This document shows, in pieces, positions 18,670-26,655 of a stretch of DNA of 64,000 nucleotides. Every line of letters begins with the position of its first letter. The stretch's first letter is position 1. The notes beneath the pieces were generated by a model. The model was not told where the DNA came from and did not search any database. It worked only from the letters and a program-made list of their open reading frames with translations. The translations under genes were made by a program, and so were the position numbers. Source of the DNA: Neisseria canis (GTDB lineage: Bacteria > Pseudomonadota > Gammaproteobacteria > Burkholderiales > Neisseriaceae); assembly GCF_900636765.1 (NCBI RefSeq), contig NZ_LR134313.1, positions 1,178,001-1,242,000 of the forward strand. Reading direction: 5' to 3'.

Positions 18670-19470
18670 ATGACAAAACCAACTATTCCCGATTATTTGA
18701 ACAATATCCGCATCGTGTTAACCCGCACCAGCCATCCGTCCAATATCGGATCGGCGGCGCGTGCCATGAAAACCATGGGGCTGCATCATTTGGATATTGT
18801 GGCGCCCAATTTGATGCAGACGCCGATGACGGCGCAGCCGCCGCAATTCGATGCCGCCGCCCCGCAGAATTTCATGCTGCCGGAAGAAAGCTTTGTGTTG
18901 GCTTCTGGTGCGGCGGATGTGCTGCACAACGCGCGTATTTTTGCCACTTTGGAAGAGGCGGTATCGGATACCGTGCTCAGCTGCGCGTTAACCAGCCGCA
19001 AACGCGAGTTGACCGCGCCGCTGCAAACGCCGCGCGAACTGGTGCCCGAATTGCTGCAAACGGCTGCGGCAGGGCATAAAGTGGCTTTGGTGTTCGGCAA
19101 CGAAACGTTCGGTTTGAGTATTGAAGAAGTGCAATGCTGCAACCGGTTGATGACCATCAGCGGCAATCCCGATTATTTTTCACTGAATCTGGCTCAGGCC
19201 GTGCAAGTGGTGTGCTACGAAATTTTCAGCCAAGTCGGCCTGCCCATGAACCACCTTGAAGCGGAAACCCATCCGGCTACCCACGAGCAGATTGCGGGTA
19301 TGGTCAAACATATGGAAAGCCTGATGAACGACATCGGGTTTTTCAACCGCCGCAACGGCGAACGCATGATGCGCCGTATGCAGAGTTTGTTTGCGCGCGC
19401 CGGAACGGAAACCGAAGATATTGATTTACTGCGCGGTTTTTTTAATACCGTAAAGAAAAACCTGAAATAA
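18670..19470 (+). CDS. trmJ: tRNA (cytidine/uridine-2'-O-)-methyltransferase TrmJ
   Basis: 266 residues, SPOUT class. Conserved blocks are RTSHPSNIGSAARAMKTMGL, VALVFGNETFGLSIEEV and GNPDYFSLNLAQAVQVVCYE, together forming the AdoMet-binding knot. A C-terminal helical extension holds the dimer and tRNA contact. It 2'-O-methylates nucleotide 32 in the anticodon loop. A DUS hairpin follows directly. Confidence 0.93.
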   Translation: MTKPTIPDYLNNIRIVLTRTSHPSNIGSAARAMKTMGLHHLDIVAPNLMQTPMTAQPPQFDAAAPQNFMLPEESFVLASGAADVLHNARIFATLEEAVSDTVLSCALTSRKRELTAPLQTPRELVPELLQTAAAGHKVALVFGNETFGLSIEEVQCCNRLMTISGNPDYFSLNLAQAVQVVCYEIFSQVGLPMNHLEAETHPATHEQIAGMVKHMESLMNDIGFFNRRNGERMMRRMQSLFARAGTETEDIDLLRGFFNTVKKNLK

Positions 19471-19473
19471 GCC

Positions 19474-19504
19474 ATGCCTGTCTGAAAGATTTTCAGACAG
19501 GCAT
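19474..19504. terminator. DUS inverted pair, terminator of trmJ
   Basis: ATGCCTGTCTGAAA and its complement with a 3-nt loop, 4 bp after the trmJ stop. Confidence 0.78.
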
Positions 19505-19540
19505 TACCCGATTGTAATGAAACAGAAGAACAGGCTTGAT

Positions 19541-19936
19541 ATGAAGAACCGTTTGAAGCTGCTGCTGCCGATTTTTATTCTGCATGCGATTCCCATGGCT
19601 GTGATTTGGGGTGTTACCTTATCCATGAACCTGTTTGCCCGCCCGAGTGATTACCTGATGGTCGCTTATGCGGCAGGCGGTTTTTTGACCAGCATTTACA
19701 GCCTGATTTGGTTTTATTGGAACCCGAAAGTGAACGTGCGCAATTATTGGCTGCTCAATATCGGCGCATGGCTGTTTTACAGCGTGGTGATTACAGTGGC
19801 CTTGTATAAAGGGGGCGGGAAGATGATTGCGCCGGACTTGGGCTTTTTGTTCGGCGGCATCTTTACTTTGCTTTGGCTGCCGGTGAGCTATGTGTTTTGG
19901 TTCAGGAAAGAGCGCAAAGCCATGAGTGGCGCTTGA
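19541..19936 (+). CDS. Uncharacterised four-helix membrane protein
   Basis: 131 residues from ATG 19541 (AGAAGAACAGG upstream; an earlier in-frame ATG at 19517 is possible). Four hydrophobic segments: LLLPIFILHAIPMAVIWGV, YLMVAYAAGGFLTSIYSLIW, YWLLNIGAWLFYSVVITVAL and LGFLFGGIFTLLWLPVSYVF, with short charged loops. No catalytic motif or family recognised. It sits alone between trmJ and the convergent WYL regulator. Real-gene confidence comes from its length, membrane pattern and ribosome-binding site. Confidence 0.65.
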   Translation: MKNRLKLLLPIFILHAIPMAVIWGVTLSMNLFARPSDYLMVAYAAGGFLTSIYSLIWFYWNPKVNVRNYWLLNIGAWLFYSVVITVALYKGGGKMIAPDLGFLFGGIFTLLWLPVSYVFWFRKERKAMSGA

Positions 19937-19977
19937 GGGGAAGCCCGCTTTTAAGCATCATGCGGCATTGTGTGCTA

Positions 19978-20688
19978 TTAGAAATCAAACTCCTGCAAAT
20001 CCACACATTCCCTGCGCTGCCATTCGTCGAGCAGGATTTTGCGCGGGAGCGGATAAGCATTGCCGACGCGGGCTTGGGTGATTCGGTCGGGGCGGAAATG
20101 GCGGTAATCCTGCCGCAGTTCGCACCAGGCCACCATCAGCCGCGCTTCGTTGAAATAGCCCACTGCCAGCGGCCAAACAGTGCGGCGGCTGGTTTGACGG
20201 TTGGCATCTGTGTAGTCGAAAGACAGGCGGCGGTTGGTTCTCAGGGCAAACCGGATGGTTTCCAAAATAGAATGTTCTTGCTCGGAATAGCTGTTTTTGC
20301 AGGTAGGAGCGGGGTAGAGCGCTTGCCGGTTGAGTGTTTCAGACAGGCTTTGCGGGAGCGCGGCGTCTATTTTTCCCAATGCGGATTTGGCCGACTCGGC
20401 CAGCGCCCCGTCCGCATTGGCTACCACCCAGCGCATGCCCAACACCACCGCTTCGATTTCGTTTTCGTCAAACATCAAAGGCGGCAGCACAAAGCCCGCT
20501 TTCTGCAATACAAAGCCAACGCCCGCGCCGCCTTCGATTTCCGCACCTTGCGCCCGCAGCGTTTCAATATCGCGGTAAACCGTGCGCGCGCTGATTTCCA
20601 GTTGCGCCGCAAGCTGTTCGGCGGAAACGGGATAACGGCTTTGCCGCAGAAGGTGTAGGAGAATCAGCAGGCGTTCGGAGCGGGTCAT
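19978..20688 (-). CDS. YafY-type transcriptional regulator (HTH-11 + WYL domain)
   Basis: 236 residues. An N-terminal DeoR-like winged helix (SERLLILLHLLRQSRYPVSAEQLA...ISARTVYRDIETL) is followed by a WYL domain (about 140-225: FDYTDANRQTSRRTVWPLAVGYFNEARLMVAWCE, quoted in part). WYL regulators sense ligands or nucleic acid. It begins 9 nt after the GST gene stop and is cotranscribed with it; the GST-regulator pairing suggests a link to electrophile or stress response. A DUS lies inside the gene near 20337. Confidence 0.88.
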   Translation of the reverse strand: MTRSERLLILLHLLRQSRYPVSAEQLAAQLEISARTVYRDIETLRAQGAEIEGGAGVGFVLQKAGFVLPPLMFDENEIEAVVLGMRWVVANADGALAESAKSALGKIDAALPQSLSETLNRQALYPAPTCKNSYSEQEHSILETIRFALRTNRRLSFDYTDANRQTSRRTVWPLAVGYFNEARLMVAWCELRQDYRHFRPDRITQARVGNAYPLPRKILLDEWQRRECVDLQEFDF

Positions 20689-20697
20689 CGTTTAGTT

Positions 20698-21303
20698 TTA
20701 CTGTTTTTCCAATTCCTGCACTCGGGCAAATGCAGGGCGCGCAAGATGGCGCGACATATATTCGGTAAACTCAGGTTCGGCAGGGATGATTTGGACGTAG
20801 GCAATCAACCATTCCAGCAGGCCGCTGTAATAAATGTCCAAAGCACTGAAGCGGCTGCCGACCATATATTCCCTGCCTTGCAGATGTCGGCGCAGGGTGT
20901 TCAGGGCAGTATCCAAGTCGCCGTAGCCTATGGCTTGCCGCTGCATATCATTATTGCTGATGCCGCGCCATTTATCCATTGCGGCGTATTCCAAGTGCAG
21001 CGAAAAGCACAGCCAGCGGTAATATTGCCCGCGTTCTACCGAGCCTGCTTCGGGGATTAGGTGTGTTTCGGGAAATTGCTCGGCAAGGTAGGTCAGGATG
21101 GCGGCGGTTTCGGTAAACGTTTCGCCTTTGTGCTGAAGCGCAGGCACTTTGCCCATCGGGTTGACCGCGAGATATTCCGGCGTTTTCAAATCCGCTCCCA
21201 ACGACAGGGCAACCGTGTCATAATCCGCGCCGCATTCTTCCAGCATCCAGCGGATCATGCTGCCGCGCGAAGGGTTAACGGTGTAAAGCGTGAATATTTT
21301 CAT
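20698..21303 (-). CDS. Glutathione S-transferase family protein
   Basis: 201 residues from ATG 21303, chosen because AAGGAGG lies 6 nt upstream; the open frame extends further up without a ribosome-binding site. Thioredoxin-fold N-terminus with VNPSRGSMIRWMLEE, the cis-Pro block MGKVPALQHKGE and the gamma-glutamyl-binding TETAAIL; an all-helical C-terminal half follows. Probable cytosolic detoxification enzyme. First gene of a two-gene unit with the WYL regulator. Confidence 0.88.
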   Translation of the reverse strand: MKIFTLYTVNPSRGSMIRWMLEECGADYDTVALSLGADLKTPEYLAVNPMGKVPALQHKGETFTETAAILTYLAEQFPETHLIPEAGSVERGQYYRWLCFSLHLEYAAMDKWRGISNNDMQRQAIGYGDLDTALNTLRRHLQGREYMVGSRFSALDIYYSGLLEWLIAYVQIIPAEPEFTEYMSRHLARPAFARVQELEKQ

Positions 21304-21343
21304 ATAGTGCCTCCTTAAGTTGTGTCGACTTACAAACGGTTGT

Positions 21344-21355
21344 TTCAGACAGGCA
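21344..21355 (-). repeat. Single DUS upstream of the GST gene
   Basis: Complement of TGCCTGTCTGAA; no partner within 40 bp. Confidence 0.9.
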
Positions 21356-21401
21356 TTATAAAAACGGGGCGTGTCAGTTTCTGTCAGGAGCATTTAGGGG
21401 T

Positions 21402-21440
21402 GGCAATGCCTGTCTGAAACGCTTTCAGACAGGCATTGCC
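21402..21440. repeat. DUS inverted pair between the small lipoprotein and GST genes
   Basis: GGCAATGCCTGTCTGAAA and its complement form an 18-bp stem with a 3-nt loop. With the terminator at 21459 it ends the lipoprotein transcript before the GST promoter. Confidence 0.8.
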
Positions 21441-21458
21441 CTTTAGAATACAACAAAG

Positions 21459-21491
21459 CAAACAGCCCTGTCGGAGGAACAGGGCTGTTTG
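21459..21491 (-). terminator. Terminator of the small lipoprotein gene
   Basis: CAAACAGCCCTGT (21459-21471) and ACAGGGCTGTTTG (21479-21491) form a 13-bp stem; on the minus strand it is followed by CTTTGTTGTATT. Confidence 0.8.
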
Positions 21492-21516
21492 CACACACGA
21501 TTTTTTTAGGTTCGGC

Positions 21517-21759
21517 TTACGGTTTAGCCGGAGCCGGAGCCGGTGCAGCCGGACGCTCGAAACCTTTAGATTTCATACAAGCATCGAAAGCGGCGCGGTC
21601 GGCAGTTTCGCCGACAGTTTGTTTACATTCCTGCAAAGCCTGCTCTACGCTGGCTTGAGGCGCTTGTTCTTTGGCCGCAGCTTTGTCTTTGCCGCCCATA
21701 GAAGAGCAGGCGCTCAGCATCAGGCCGGCAGAGATAGCGGCAATCAGCATTTTATTCAT
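21517..21759 (-). CDS. Small lipoprotein with Cys pair and Pro/Ala tail
   Basis: 80 residues from the second ATG (21759), which has AAGGA at a better distance than the ATG at 21765. Type II signal peptide with lipobox LSAC (Cys18). The mature part has EQALQECKQTV...AFDACMKSKGFERP, two cysteines spaced like a small helical hairpin, and a PAAPAPAPAKP tail. No family recognised beyond an entericidin-like lipoprotein appearance. Probably anchored in the outer membrane facing the periplasm. It has its own strong terminator. Confidence 0.75.
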   Translation of the reverse strand: MNKMLIAAISAGLMLSACSSMGGKDKAAAKEQAPQASVEQALQECKQTVGETADRAAFDACMKSKGFERPAAPAPAPAKP

Positions 21760-21765
21760 AATCAT

Positions 21766-22159
21766 AGTCCTTCATTTGGTTTGAAATATTTAGGTTTACT
21801 TATGCGCGTAAACACTCCTGTTTCAGAGTGCGGTAAGGATTATTAGTTCTTTGTAACAATGTAAAAAATTTTAGAAAGTGCGGAGCGGGTGTGTTTAAGT
21901 GCCTGCTATTTCTGAAAAAACAGATGGAAAAACAGAATAGGTAATAAAATGAAAAGAAATGTTATGGATGTGGGTGATGCCTGTCTGAAAATATCATAAA
22001 AGCAAGAAGTTGGGCCGCGCAATTTGTATTCCTGCCGCCCGTAGGCCCAGTCACCCGCAATGTGGTCGCAACGTGGGCGGAGGCGGGCAAAGTATGTCAT
22101 AATATTTTACTCTCCCCGACGCATCAGGCGCGGCTATTCTTATTCCAACGGAGAACAAC
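21766..22159. other. Intergenic region before rhlE
   Basis: 394 bp with no supported gene. It holds the divergent promoters of the lipoprotein gene and rhlE and one unpaired DUS (21978-21989). A possible rhlE -10 is CATAAT near 22098; no -35 is convincing. Confidence 0.4.
21978..21989 (+). repeat. Single DUS upstream of rhlE
   Basis: Exact TGCCTGTCTGAA without an inverted partner. Confidence 0.9.
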
Positions 22160-23527
22160 GTGAATCAATTTTCTGCACTCGGCTTAGGCGGCGAAATCGT
22201 TTCCGCCCTGACCGAACAGGGCTATGAAACCCCCACCCCCATTCAGGCGGCCGCCATCCCCAAAGCATTGGCCGGTCACGACTTGCTCGCCGCAGCCCAA
22301 ACCGGCACTGGAAAAACCGCCGCGTTTATGCTGCCCAGCCTCGAGCGGCTCAAACGCTACGCCACCCCCAGCACATCGCCCGCCATGCACCCCGTGCGCA
22401 TGCTGGTGTTGACGCCCACGCGCGAGCTGGCAGACCAAATCGACCAAAACGTGCAGGGTTACATCAAAAACCTGCCGCTGCGCCACACCGTTTTATTCGG
22501 CGGCGTGAGTATGGACAAACAAACCGCCGAACTGCGCGCGGGCTGTGAAATCGTCGTAGCCACCGTGGGCCGCCTGCTTGACCATGTCAAACAAAAAAAC
22601 ATCAACTTAAACAAAGTGGAAATCGTGGTGCTCGACGAAGCCGACCGCATGCTCGACATGGGCTTTATCGACGATATCCGGACCATCATGCAGATGCTGC
22701 CCAAGCCGCGCCAAACCCTGCTGTTTTCCGCCACTTTCGCCCCGGCCATCCGCAAACTGGCCAGCGATTTCATGAACCGCCCCGAGCAAGTGGAAGTGGC
22801 CGCGCAAAACACCACCAATGCCAATGTAGAGCAGCATGTGATTGCGGTTGACACCGCCAAAAAACGCAGCCTGCTGGAGCGCCTGATTGTAGATTTGAAT
22901 ATGAATCAGGTGATTGTGTTCTGCAAAACCAAGCAAAGCGTCGACCAAGTTACCCGCAATCTGGTGCGCAGCGAGATTGCCGCCCAGTCTATCCACGGCG
23001 ACAAATCACAGCAAACCCGCCTTGAAACCTTAAATGCCTTCAAAGAAGGCAGCCTGCGGGTGCTGGTGGCCACCGACGTGGCGGCACGCGGGCTGGATAT
23101 TGCCGAGCTGCCGTTTGTGATTAACTACGAAATGCCTACTCAGCCAGAGGATTATGTGCACCGTATCGGCCGCACCGGCCGTGCAGGCGCCGACGGCGTG
23201 GCGATTTCTTTGATGGACGAAAACGAGCAGAAAATGTTTGAAGCCATCAAAGCTTTAACCGGCAACGATATTCCGCTGGAGCAGATTGAAGGTTTCGAAC
23301 CGCGCTTTCTGAACCCGGCTCAGGCGGAAAGCCAAACGCAGCAGCGCCCGCCGCGCGGCGAAAAAGCCGAACGCAGTGAGCGGCAAAGCTCGGGCAGCGA
23401 AGCCCGCAGCCGCCGCAACGAAGAAAAAGATGCCGGTTCGGCATGCGGCAAAATCGCAGGGCGCAGCCGCCGAAGCCGCCGCGAACGCCAAAAGTGTGCG
23501 CTGGTGCAGCCGAACTTCGGCCTGTAA
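22160..23527 (+). CDS. rhlE: DEAD-box ATP-dependent RNA helicase RhlE
   Basis: 455 residues starting at GTG (22160) with GGAG upstream. All helicase motifs are present: Q motif (YETPTPIQAAAIP), AQTGTGKT, PTRELADQ, TVGRLLD, LDEADRMLDMGF, FSATF, TDVAARGLDI and HRIGRTGRAG. The C-terminal 70 residues are a basic Arg/Ser/Glu-rich tail. RhlE proteins remodel RNA in ribosome maturation and decay. The tail after about residue 425 could be frameshifted relative to relatives, but low complexity prevents a firm statement. Followed by a DUS hairpin. Confidence 0.92.
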   Translation: MNQFSALGLGGEIVSALTEQGYETPTPIQAAAIPKALAGHDLLAAAQTGTGKTAAFMLPSLERLKRYATPSTSPAMHPVRMLVLTPTRELADQIDQNVQGYIKNLPLRHTVLFGGVSMDKQTAELRAGCEIVVATVGRLLDHVKQKNINLNKVEIVVLDEADRMLDMGFIDDIRTIMQMLPKPRQTLLFSATFAPAIRKLASDFMNRPEQVEVAAQNTTNANVEQHVIAVDTAKKRSLLERLIVDLNMNQVIVFCKTKQSVDQVTRNLVRSEIAAQSIHGDKSQQTRLETLNAFKEGSLRVLVATDVAARGLDIAELPFVINYEMPTQPEDYVHRIGRTGRAGADGVAISLMDENEQKMFEAIKALTGNDIPLEQIEGFEPRFLNPAQAESQTQQRPPRGEKAERSERQSSGSEARSRRNEEKDAGSACGKIAGRSRRSRRERQKCALVQPNFGL

Positions 23528-23543
23528 CCGCGCCCGTGCATAA

Positions 23544-23582
23544 CCAATGCCTGTCTGAAAAGCCTTTTCAGACAGGCATTGG
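23544..23582. terminator. DUS inverted pair, terminator of rhlE
   Basis: CCAATGCCTGTCTGAAAAG and its complement make a stem with almost no loop, 17 bp after the stop. Confidence 0.8.
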
Positions 23583-23675
23583 TTTAACCGGCAGAATGTG
23601 CGGACAAATCCTTGTGTTGAAAATCCGCCTGTTCGGTCTATAATCAAATCTCCCCTGACACATAGGAGCGTTATC

Positions 23676-24017
23676 ATGTCTTCTTACAAAAATTGGACGG
23701 AGCACACCGCCCACGTTAAAGCCACTTTTGCCGCTTTGGGCAAAGACCATCCGAAAATGCTGCAAGCGTTCATTGCACTGGATCAGGCGTCGGCCGCCGA
23801 AGCGCTGGACGAAAAAACCCGCGAACTGATTTCGCTGGCCGTTGCCATTACCACCCGCTGCGAAAGCTGCATCAGCGTGCACGCCGAAGCCGCCGCCAAA
23901 GCGGGCGCCACCGAAAGCGAAATCGCAGGTGCGTTGGCTACCGCCATCGCTATGAATGCCGGCGCAGCTTACACCTATGCGCTGCGTGCTATGGAAGCGG
24001 TTAAAGCGCAAAGCTGA
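23676..24017 (+). CDS. Carboxymuconolactone decarboxylase / AhpD-like protein
   Basis: 113 residues from ATG 23676, preceded by AGGAG; the upstream extension of the frame has no ribosome-binding site. The AhpD-type redox motif is RCESCISVHAEAA, with Cys62, Cys65 and His69. Small CMD proteins with CxxC act as alkylhydroperoxidase-like reductases. Monocistronic, ended by a GU-containing hairpin at 24038. Confidence 0.88.
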   Translation: MSSYKNWTEHTAHVKATFAALGKDHPKMLQAFIALDQASAAEALDEKTRELISLAVAITTRCESCISVHAEAAAKAGATESEIAGALATAIAMNAGAAYTYALRAMEAVKAQS

Positions 24018-24037
24018 TTGAGCGTCATGTTGCCGAT

Positions 24038-24072
24038 AAAGGCTGTCTGAAAATGTTCAGGCGGCCTTTTTG
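24038..24072 (+). terminator. Terminator of the AhpD-like gene, built from variant DUS
   Basis: AAAGGCTGTCTGAA (24038-24051) pairs with TTCAGGCGGCCTTT (24056-24069) over 14 positions including two G-U pairs, then TTTG. The arms read as AGGCTGTCTGAA and AGGCCGCCTGAA, neither being the host DUS. Confidence 0.75.
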
Positions 24073-24121
24073 TTTATGCCGGATAAACTTAAAAAAGCTG
24101 ATCGACTTCAGCCCTTTATTT

Positions 24122-24133
24122 TTCAGACAGGCA
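24122..24133 (-). repeat. Single DUS upstream of the Slam-like gene
   Basis: Complement of TGCCTGTCTGAA, unpaired. Confidence 0.9.
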
Positions 24134-24250
24134 TACTCATTACTCCAACCGAAAACAGTCCCGTTTCACAACCGCCAATCCGACACACTTGTCTTACATG
24201 CCGCCTTTGGGGCAAAATCCTTTTTTAAAAATCCTATTTGCATATTTGTT

Positions 24251-25531
24251 ATGAAGCGTGCAGCTTTGCTGTTGATTTTATGTTTGTCGCTCCGATGCGT
24301 TTTCGCAGCGGACGACGACGTGCAGTCCGCTTCCGCCGACCTGCCTTACCGCCCGGCCGAGCCGGCGCAGCCTTCCGATCAAGAGCTGAAATCCGGGCTG
24401 GAAGCCGCGCTGGCCGAGCAGGATTGGCAAAACATGCCCGAATTATTGCAGCAATACCGCAGCCGCTTTCTGACCGATCAGGTGTTTGCCGATTATGTCG
24501 AGGCCCGCTGGCGCAGCAGCAAAGGGGAATACGCGCAGGCGCAGGCCTTGTTCCGCCGCGTATTGGCGCAGCGCCCGGAGTGGCAGGAAGCGCGGATGGC
24601 CAGCATTACCAATCTTTCCGCCGCGCGCGCGCAACCGCGCGCAGGCGATTTCGGCAGGCGGTTGCAGGCTTCCGATGTGTGGCAGCTTCCGATCAGCCTG
24701 AGTCAAGTTCACAATAATCAGGGCTACCGTTCGCGCAGCTCAAATGCTTCGCGTGCCGCTTATCCCCATCAAGAAAAAAACAATGATGCTTTGCGCTTCA
24801 ATCTGGGCGCGGAACACGATTTCAGCCTGAAAGGCAACCACCGCCTGCGTCTCGGCCTGACCAGCGGCGGCACGCATTATTGGGATTATTACGACCGCAG
24901 CACCCATTTCGTCCGCTTGGCGGCAGGCTACCGCAGCAGCTCGGGCAAACAAAGCTGGTCGCTCACGCCCTATACCGAGCAAAGCTGGCTGGGCAGCGAG
25001 AAATACACGCTCAACACAGGCGCTTCCGCGGCGTATCACAATAAACTCAATGACAACTGGCGGGTGTCGCTTTCCGCGTCCAGCGTTAACCGCAGCTTTA
25101 ACAATCCCAACCATGCAAAATATTTCGACGGCAATATCAACAGCATATCGGGTACGGCCGAATGGCGTCCCGACAGCGCATGGTTAATCAGCGCCGGCGC
25201 GGATTACCGTGCCGATCTTACGCGCAACGCAACGCGAGCTTCTGACCGAACCGTGCTGCGCACCGGTATTTCGCGCCAATTTGAAAGCGGGTTTAAGGCC
25301 GGCGCTTCTTTCCAATACGGGCGGCGCGAATTCGACCATTCCGAGCCGCTTTACGGCATCGGCCGGCGCGACAACGAATACAATGCCAGTGCGTCGATTT
25401 CATACCAGCCGCGGCGCTGGAAAGGCGTGGCGCCCAAAATCGATTACCGTTATTCCAAGGTTGACAGCAATATCGGCTCGTCATCAAAGGAAAACTCGCA
25501 ATGGTTTATGAGCTTGGAAAAAAAGTTTTAA
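24251..25531 (+). CDS. Slam-type (surface lipoprotein assembly modifier, DUF560) outer membrane protein
   Basis: 426 residues from ATG 24251, where a signal peptide begins (MKRAALLLILCLSLRCVFA); the open frame starts earlier without one. Residues about 45-115 are a short TPR-like region. From about 135 to the end is a beta-barrel with alternating hydrophobic strands and a C-terminal aromatic (ENSQWFMSLEKKF), matching the Slam barrel (GIGRRDNEYNASASISYQPR, YRYSKVDSNI). Slam proteins move lipoproteins to the cell surface. It is shorter than meningococcal Slam1 (about 490): roughly 20 residues appear absent between the TPR and the barrel. No TbpB/fHbp-like substrate gene is adjacent. Confidence 0.75.
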   Translation: MKRAALLLILCLSLRCVFAADDDVQSASADLPYRPAEPAQPSDQELKSGLEAALAEQDWQNMPELLQQYRSRFLTDQVFADYVEARWRSSKGEYAQAQALFRRVLAQRPEWQEARMASITNLSAARAQPRAGDFGRRLQASDVWQLPISLSQVHNNQGYRSRSSNASRAAYPHQEKNNDALRFNLGAEHDFSLKGNHRLRLGLTSGGTHYWDYYDRSTHFVRLAAGYRSSSGKQSWSLTPYTEQSWLGSEKYTLNTGASAAYHNKLNDNWRVSLSASSVNRSFNNPNHAKYFDGNINSISGTAEWRPDSAWLISAGADYRADLTRNATRASDRTVLRTGISRQFESGFKAGASFQYGRREFDHSEPLYGIGRRDNEYNASASISYQPRRWKGVAPKIDYRYSKVDSNIGSSSKENSQWFMSLEKKF

Positions 25532-25552
25532 GACTTTCGTCTCTCTATATAA

Positions 25553-25564
25553 TGCCTGTCTGAA
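25553..25564 (+). repeat. Single DUS between the Slam-like and DUF1853 genes
   Basis: Exact 12-mer, unpaired, 21 bp after the stop. Confidence 0.9.
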
Positions 25565-25588
25565 AACCTGAATAACAACAAAGAATGA

Positions 25589-26464
25589 ATGATGAATTAC
25601 GCTTTAAACGCACTGTGGTGGTGGCTTACCGATAAGGATGTGCGCGCACTTGCCTCCATCCTCACCGCGCCTGCGTTGTGGGAAACCGGCTGCGAGCTGC
25701 CGGTGTGCAAACTGTTGGGCAGGCAGGGTTTCCGTTATCTGCTTGAATTGGACGGCAATCCTGCGCCGCTCAAGCAGCATTTGGCTGCCGAAGCGCCTTT
25801 CGGCCACCGCTTGGGGTTTTATGCAGAAAGTTTACTGGCCTTTTGGCTGGCTCATGCGCCGCACGCAAACCTGCTGGCGCGCAATTTGCCGGTTCGGGAT
25901 GAATCGGGCAAACAGACTTTGGGCGCGCTGGATTATTTGGCAGAGCTGGATGATGAGGTTTATCACATTGAATTAACATGCAAATATTATGGAAGCATTC
26001 ATGCGGAACCCGAAACAATGGTCGGTTTGAATGCTGCCGATAGATTGGCCGACAAAGCAGCCAAATTGCTTAAGCAGCTTGCTTTGCCAAGCAGCGGTGC
26101 GGGAAAGCGGGCGCTTGCCGAAGCAGGAATAGAAACCGGCCGATGCCGGTCGGTATCGCTGGTGAAAGGCATGGGATTTGCCGCAGAAGGGCATGGGTTT
26201 ACCGCCGCTCCGTTAAACCCCTGCGGCTGGCACGGGCGATATTTTGAGCAGGACGGGCTTTTGTCTTTCGGAGAGCAGGCGGTATTTTATGTTTTGCCGC
26301 AGATGGACTTGCTCGCTCCGGCCCGCGTCGAACCCGAACAATGCTGCGGCGGCGAGGAAATCGAACCGTTGTCGGGCAGATTTGTCGCGCTGATGGAGCA
26401 ACGGTCCGACGGTATGATGCACGAAATTCTGCGTATCATGAAACCGGGTCGGCCGGTAAATTGA
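25589..26464 (+). CDS. DUF1853 family protein
   Basis: 291 residues. The family pattern is visible: RLGFYAESLLAFWLAHAP, LGALDYLAEL...VYHIELTCKYYG, and NPCGWHGRYFE. The LDYL...HIEL arrangement resembles PD-(D/E)XK-type cores, but that is only an inference. Function unknown; cytosolic. Codon use and GC fit the host. The Met at 25592 is an alternative start. A one-mismatch DUS (TGTCTGTCTGAA) follows at 26467. Confidence 0.75.
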   Translation: MMNYALNALWWWLTDKDVRALASILTAPALWETGCELPVCKLLGRQGFRYLLELDGNPAPLKQHLAAEAPFGHRLGFYAESLLAFWLAHAPHANLLARNLPVRDESGKQTLGALDYLAELDDEVYHIELTCKYYGSIHAEPETMVGLNAADRLADKAAKLLKQLALPSSGAGKRALAEAGIETGRCRSVSLVKGMGFAAEGHGFTAAPLNPCGWHGRYFEQDGLLSFGEQAVFYVLPQMDLLAPARVEPEQCCGGEEIEPLSGRFVALMEQRSDGMMHEILRIMKPGRPVN

Positions 26465-26546
26465 TATATGTCTGTCTGAAAAGGGTTTGCGGCAAAATGT
26501 ATCGGCCGGGAGCATTACCGTTTCCATATCATTCTTAACAACACTA

Positions 26547-26655
26547 TGATACAATTTGCGTTTTAAATTTTTGCCCGGCTTCGGCCGGCATACGGATATT
26601 GCCGGGCGGCCGGATGCCTGCCGGCTTGTTAACAAAACAAATTTAAGGGTTTACG
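26547..26655 (+). promoter_or_regulatory. Extended -10 promoter and structured leader of tig
   Basis: TGATACAAT (26547-26555) is an extended -10 element; the -35 is weak. The leader of about 95 nt holds two overlapping GC-rich inverted repeats: GCCCGGC (26573) with GCCGGGC (26601), and GCCGGCA (26584) with TGCCGGC (26619). A regulatory role is unproven. Confidence 0.45.

Noticed and set aside
21906..22100. 64-residue minus-strand frame before rhlE
   Set aside because: No start context, no conserved pattern, and it spans a DUS; treated as noncoding.
23430..23527. Possible frameshift at the rhlE C-terminus
   Set aside because: An alternative frame is also plausible, but the tail is low-complexity and variable in the family, so a frameshift cannot be claimed without comparison.
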